Assembly (NCBI GenBank): GCA_004151065.3
Contig: NWUY0300010995.1
Coordinates: forward strand, 40,227-51,934
DNA from: Larix sibirica
Taxonomy: Eukaryota; Streptophyta; Pinopsida; Pinales; Pinaceae
DNA length: 11,708 bases
Reading direction: 5' to 3'
Shown: positions 8,236-11,708 of the stretch, one piece after another
Layout of the letters: each line of letters begins with the position of its first letter
How positions within the stretch are numbered: position 1 is the first letter of the stretch
Notes under the pieces: generated by a model
Told to the model about the DNA's origin: nothing
Seen by the model: the letters and a program-made list of their open reading frames with translations, nothing else
Databases searched by the model: none
Program-made: the position numbers and the translations under genes

Positions 8236-8297
8236 CATGCAATAAAACCTTCGGCACAAATCTCACCATGCAATAAAGCCTTCGCCACAAATTTCAC
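8236..8297. repeat. 31-bp tandem duplication
   Basis: Two head-to-tail 31-base units (8236-8266 and 8267-8297), each beginning CATGCAATAAA and ending TCAC, match at 28 of 31 positions. The array is only two units long and no third unit was seen on either side. Confidence 0.9.
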
Positions 8298-8457
8298 CTA
8301 GCACCTGCTTTGAACTTCGAGATAACACTCCACCCAAAACACGCCTTCTAAGATGTCAAGCAAATAGGACCTGAACAAGCCAATGGCACAACAATTGCGT
8401 TTACAATCTCGAGGCAATGAATAATAGTTTGATAGAAATTAAAGTTTGCAACTAAGG

Positions 8458-8459
8458 NN
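8458..8459. other. Two ambiguous bases (likely sequence gap or contig join)
   Basis: NN lies directly between host-like sequence on the left and the ORF1/ORF2 junction of the second LINE on the right. Because it coincides with an abrupt loss of element homology, it may mark a join of unknown length rather than two unread bases. Confidence 0.6.
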
Positions 8460-8464
8460 CATTA
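8460..8464 (-). promoter_or_regulatory. ORF1 stop / ORF2 start overlap (TAATG) of second LINE
   Basis: The minus strand reads GGAAATAATG. TAA (8464-8462) closes a basic frame ending KHPPPRK, and the overlapping ATG lies at 8462-8460. The first element reads TTAAATAATG at its junction, so eight bases (AAATAATG) are shared although the surrounding ORF1 tails are not alike. Confidence 0.5.
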
Positions 8465-9590
8465 TTTCCTGGGTGGGGGGTGCTTTGTCCTTCTTTTCCT
8501 TTGTGGTTCCTTGAGTCTAATTTCCTGTTGTATCCTGATGTGTTGGTCTAAGTTGGTTTGATTACCCGCCTCTTTTTCTCTTGCTTGCTTCCTGCTCTCT
8601 TAGGAATCTATTGGGCTTCCTTCCTTTTTTGCTTGAGGCTCCTCTTCTTCTTCTCTGCTTTCCGAATGTGTCTTCCATATTTTCCCTATATTTAGATCTG
8701 GTCACCGAACCCCCAGATCTTAGCGAGATATCAGGCCTGATATCCTCACGATGCTGCGTATGGTTTCCTTCCTTATCTATATTAATCATCTCAGGGGTCT
8801 TTTCCTTGGCTCTTAGGGTTTCTTCTGATTTTTCGTTTTCTTTGAGCGTCCTTGTTTTTTCCCCCTATTTGCTCTTGTTCTTCTTCAGATCCTCATTATG
8901 AGAGCTTGGAATCTATTTGTACTTGATCTTCCTCTTATTTGGAGATTGCGATGGGTTAAGGGTTGTTTTGTTGCCTTTCTTTCTCGGGACTTCGTTCCAT
9001 TCTTCTCCTTGTCCTTCTTCTAGCTCCTGCTTTTTTTTTAGGACACAATCTTGCAAAGTGGCCATATTCTGGCATACTTTACACTTGAAGGGGATTTTCT
9101 CATAATCTACTGTCTGAAGGTGAGTCCAACCATCCATTGAAATTGATGGCTTCTGGAAGACCCTTTTCTAGATCTACTTCAACACAGATTCTTGCACATG
9201 AAAACATTGGCGGCTTGGGTTCATATTTGTCTATGTATTTCCCGAGAGAGTTCCCTATTTCTCTCATATATTCTTCATTCTAGCAGTGAAGAGGAGGGAG
9301 ATGGGGCAGCTTCACCCAAACTAGAACTACAGTGGGGATATCTTTCTCAAGGTCGAATGACAAGTCCCACTTGTTGATATACATCCCTCTTGGTCCCATG
9401 AAATAAGGCCCATTCCTGAAGATCAGGTCTCTATCTTCCTTTTTCTCAAACACAAACTATGAAGAACCCTTTCCCGCAAAATATTTGTTGGACTTCTCCT
9501 TGGATTAATGGTCGTCAGTTCTTATTTATCCAGATCTTTGTGGATCTGGGAGAAGGCCAAAGGATCGTGAAGTGACCTATTAATAATTTT
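8465..9590 (-). pseudogene. LINE ORF1 (DUF4283-like, degenerate zinc knuckle), second element
   Basis: It parallels ORF1 of the first LINE. A faint N-terminal match (LWPS near 9560) is followed by DRDLIFRNGPYFMGPRGMYI, VLVWVKLPHLPLHC, GNSLGKYIDKY, FSCARICVEVDLE and VDYEKIPFKCKVC. Breaks include TAG at 9457-9459, TAG at 9280-9282 where the first element has Trp, and frameshifts upstream of 9460. The knuckle reads CKVCQNMATLQDC (9045-9083) and lacks the histidine. Downstream is a hydrophilic, Lys/Arg/Glu-rich tail (VTRSKYRENMED; RRRRGASSKKGRK) as in the first element. A change of frame near 8575 leads to a basic end closing at TAA 8464-8462. The sequence divergence suggests a separate family rather than a copy of the same element. 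Confidence 0.85.
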
Positions 9591-9591
9591 T

Positions 9592-9891
9592 CTAATAATG
9601 CAATAGCTTTGCATTTAGCGGCGCATAGGATATCTTAACTTCTGGTACATCAGCCTTCTTAACAAATTTGGAGTCATTTTTCGCAGGGGTTTTGCTTGAA
9701 GCAGGCTTGGATGCCACAAGATGATGGAAGCAGTCTTCCAAAAACTGGCACCTGACTGCTGGATCTGGATCCAGAGGAAGGGGATGATCCATCCAACCAG
9801 GCTTTGAATGCTGCACAGAACTTTGTCTCCAGAAGCATGCGTTAAACTCTAACTCTCCCAATTTTCTATCTGCAACACTAGAGTTCTTCAT
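9592..9891 (-). CDS. Unidentified 99-codon open frame, possible exon or gene fragment
   Basis: I do not recognise this protein. From the ATG at 9891 it reads as a mixed-composition, soluble sequence: LGELEFNACFWRQSS, then PGWMDHPLPLDPDPAVRCQF, LEDCFHHLVASKPASSK, and a lysine-rich end (TPAKNDSKFVKK). No signal peptide or membrane segment is seen. The base composition is well above that of the AT-rich DNA immediately to its right, which supports a coding or formerly coding origin. The frame is open for about 20 codons upstream of the ATG before a TGA, so the ATG may not be the true start; it could equally be an exon. It abuts the truncated 5' end of the second LINE but shows no resemblance to ORF1 of the first. 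It could also be an old captured gene fragment or a chance open frame. Confidence 0.3.
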   Translation of the reverse strand: MKNSSVADRKLGELEFNACFWRQSSVQHSKPGWMDHPLPLDPDPAVRCQFLEDCFHHLVASKPASSKTPAKNDSKFVKKADVPEVKISYAPLNAKLLHY

Positions 9892-9974
9892 GAATGTACA
9901 CTTATGATGGTATAACTTATGATATGTTTTGAATTTGTGGATGTGTGCTCATGGAGGTTTAGCTTATAGTTTAT

Positions 9975-10031
9975 GATATGTTCATGAGATTGCGACTGAT
10001 ATAGTTTTTTGATATATTCTTGAGATTGCGA
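9975..10031. repeat. Short direct repeat, 36-base spacing
   Basis: The 21-base block at 9975-9995 (GATATGTTCATGAGATTGCGA) recurs at 10011-10031 with two mismatches. Related words (TTATGATATGTT) also occur at about 9918 and 9971, suggesting an eroded minisatellite. Confidence 0.7.
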
Positions 10032-10215
10032 GCAATCCTTGATTAGCATAAAACAATTTTTTTTCACTTATGAATCGTACATAATATGCCAGAGAATCGT
10101 ACTTAATTTCACCAACCCATTGTGTTATTCATGGATTTAACTTGATATAAGTTTGCTATGTTGTTGAAATCACAAACAACTAGCAATGGAAAATGATTAT
10201 ACATAGATTTATTTA

Positions 10216-10333
10216 AACATTGGATTTAAATATTAAAATTAATTTATTTGTGTTTAGAAAATTAGGTTCATTTTAACATTGGATTTATTAAGTATGCAAA
10301 TGAATGTATTTATGTTTAAAAAGTTGGGGTTAA
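10216..10333. repeat. Diverged tandem repeat, about 59-base period
   Basis: Two adjacent units start with AACATTGGATTTA (10216 and 10275) and share later blocks such as TTATTTGTGTTTAGAAAATT versus GTATTTATGTTTAAAAAGTT, with small differences between. Both units are AT-rich and similarity is moderate. Confidence 0.6.
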
Positions 10334-10469
10334 TATGAGTTTATGATGGTTTATTTATTATTATTAGATCTTAAATAAATTTTTTATTTAGTTTACTAAT
10401 TATATATATATGATATGTATTTAGGTTGTGGGGTTATATCACCCTATTTCAACAATAATTTTGTATTTT

Positions 10470-10500
<31 letters not shown>
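10470..10500. repeat. Compound (CA)n(TA)n microsatellite
   Basis: Ten CA dinucleotides (10471-10490) run directly into five TA dinucleotides (10491-10500). A separate short TA run lies near 10400-10411. Confidence 0.95.
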
Positions 10501-11597
10501 ATGGTATAATTTTTTTGTAAGTTTTGAAATTGTATGTATTACTTGTGACCAAGAACCCTTTGATAGTATAGTGTTTTTATATGCTTTGAGATTTTAAGTA
10601 TTTTGTGTGTCAATGTAAGGCTTCACATTTGTGAGATGTGATTCTTCCTTTGACCTATAGGGCATGAGATAGAGATACTTATTTTGCAAAAAAAATGCTT
10701 TGCACTTGGTACCTTGTTTTGATGCAAATATTAATGAAGTATATTATTGGAGAGACTTGAACCATGGTTGAAGCCCATGGCATATATTTGTGTTAACAAA
10801 CTTGACTAGCAAACATTTATTATGCATATTATTTTCTATAATAATATGCAAAAATTTGTTGTTTTTCTTTAGTCTATGTAATTGTTATCAACATTAAAAC
10901 CCACTCTCAAATATGTTTTGGGCCATTGAAGTAAGTTATCCTTTTACATCTATTTTCAAAGCACACTTATATGACTTATTTGATTTCGTTTAGTGCCAAG
11001 ATTGTTATATGGCCATCTTGCCATCAATAAAAAAAAAATATTTTAGACTTGACGATCGTTTATATATTTTTAAAGATTGTTAACTCTCATACAAACTTAG
11101 AAATTCCCCTTTTCATGCAAGGATCGCCTAGGAAAATGAGATGTTTATAATATTGAAAGTAAGATCTATGAAGATTTATTTTTCGAGGAATATTACTCAA
11201 AGTATAGGCATGATAGACTGTTCATTTTATAGGATAATTTTGCTACATAATAATTGATAGTTTCCTCCTCCTTCTCTTCTTGTTTTGCATTGCTACTATG
11301 CTCGAAAATGTATCTTAATAAACAACATCATTGCAAAAATGGTAATTCTCTTGAATAGTTTATATTATTTGCATAAGTGTGCATTTTGTGAGAGCATTTA
11401 TTCGAGACTTTACATGCAAAGTTACAGCTCGTTTTTCATAGAAATAATCCTTTTACTCGTAGTGGATTGCCCAAGTGACATAGAATTTGTTGCACGTGTG
11501 CCTATTTTAAGCTTGAATAATAGAAAAGAAGTTGACATCTCTTATTTTCCCTTAAACAAAGCTAAATACGATTTGGATATGATGCTTGACTCGGAGA

Positions 11598-11708
11598 AAA
11601 GTTAAAATCTAATTTGGTTATCTTTATATTTCAGATATTATGTAAGGGAGTTAAGATTTAATTTTGGGTAAAGTTAAAATCCAATTTGGTTATCTTTATA
11701 TTTTAGAT
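11598..11708. repeat. 39-bp direct repeat, 72-base period, open at window end
   Basis: Bases 11598-11636 recur at 11670-11708 with two mismatches, the second copy ending exactly at the window edge. Each reads from AAAGTTAAAATC to a final AGAT. Between them, AGTTAAGATTTAATTTTGGG (11650-11669) is a partial, more diverged copy. This may be the start of a longer satellite-like array. Confidence 0.85.

Larger units (their letters stand above)
8460..9590 (-). mobile_element. Second L1-type LINE fragment, ORF1 only
   Basis: A minus-strand remnant of a LINE related to, but clearly different from, the one at 1129-7527. Only ORF1 is present. The 5' part is truncated near 9560-9590, and the 3' side stops at 8460, exactly at the ATG that would start ORF2, beside two Ns. 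No endonuclease, RT or tail follows in the window, and no target-site duplication can be defined. Confidence 0.85.
9892..11597. other. AT-rich intergenic DNA
   Basis: No gene was found. The DNA is strongly AT-rich with many A/T runs and several short diverged repeats, listed separately. A plus-strand frame at 11285-11605 is open for 106 codons, but it is rich in Ile, Leu, Tyr and Ser as expected from AT-rich sequence and shows no domain. Confidence 0.5.

Noticed and set aside
8581-8901. 106-codon plus-strand frame rich in Leu, Ser and Phe
   Set aside because: It is the antisense shadow of the Lys/Glu/Arg-rich LINE ORF1 tail on the minus strand.
9530-9549. Hairpin CCAGATC-TTTGTG-GATCTGG
   Set aside because: A 7-bp stem with no following T run and no context; most likely chance within the degraded ORF1 of the second LINE.
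11285-11605. 106-codon plus-strand frame
   Set aside because: It lies in very AT-rich DNA, is biased to Ile, Leu, Tyr and Ser, has no domain, and its end overlaps the direct repeat at 11598.
1-11708. CRISPR array, toxin-antitoxin, phage or other prokaryotic system
   Set aside because: There are no regularly spaced repeats with unique spacers, no operon-like gene packing and no ribosome-binding sites; the window is eukaryotic.

Overview
The window looks like repeat-rich, AT-rich nuclear DNA from a seed plant. The main evidence is a plant-type L1 LINE whose ORF1 has a DUF4283-like domain followed by a CCHC knuckle, and whose ORF2 carries an AP endonuclease, a reverse transcriptase, a zf-RVT-type segment and a terminal RNase H. 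That layout is typical of plant L1 elements. Species cannot be told from the sequence. A large, slowly purged genome such as a conifer's is only a guess. No intact protein-coding gene is visible, and no bacterial, plastid or rRNA/tRNA gene was seen. Ambiguous bases (5562, 8458-8459) and an odd duplication beside homopolymers point to draft-quality sequence.

Layout. 1-1114: unassigned DNA containing a 106-bp imperfect inverted repeat (333-438) with a CACGTG palindrome in each arm. 1129-7527: a structurally complete but mutationally dead L1-type LINE on the minus strand, about 6.4 kb, bounded by a perfect 14-bp target-site duplication (1115-1128 and 7528-7541). 7542-8457: host DNA with a good minus-strand splice-donor-like site and a 31-bp tandem duplication. 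8458-8459: two Ns. 8460 to about 9590: ORF1 only of a second, clearly different L1-type LINE, also on the minus strand, which stops exactly at what would be the ORF2 start codon. 9592-9891: an unidentified 99-codon minus-strand open frame of ordinary base composition. 9892-11708: very AT-rich intergenic DNA with microsatellites and several short direct repeats, one of which runs off the window end.

In both LINEs the ORF1 stop and ORF2 start share the pentanucleotide TAATG, the arrangement known to support stop-start translational coupling in some non-LTR elements. In the first element ORF1 would give an RNA-binding chaperone-like protein and ORF2 the endonuclease, RT and RNase H enzyme for target-primed insertion. 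Both are broken by frameshifts and stops, several of which fit deamination of methylated cytosine. The best candidates for a second look are the shared TAATG junction, the Ns lying exactly at the second element's ORF1/ORF2 boundary, the foldback structure near the left end and the 93-bp duplication. I see no convincing new enzymatic or defence system here.
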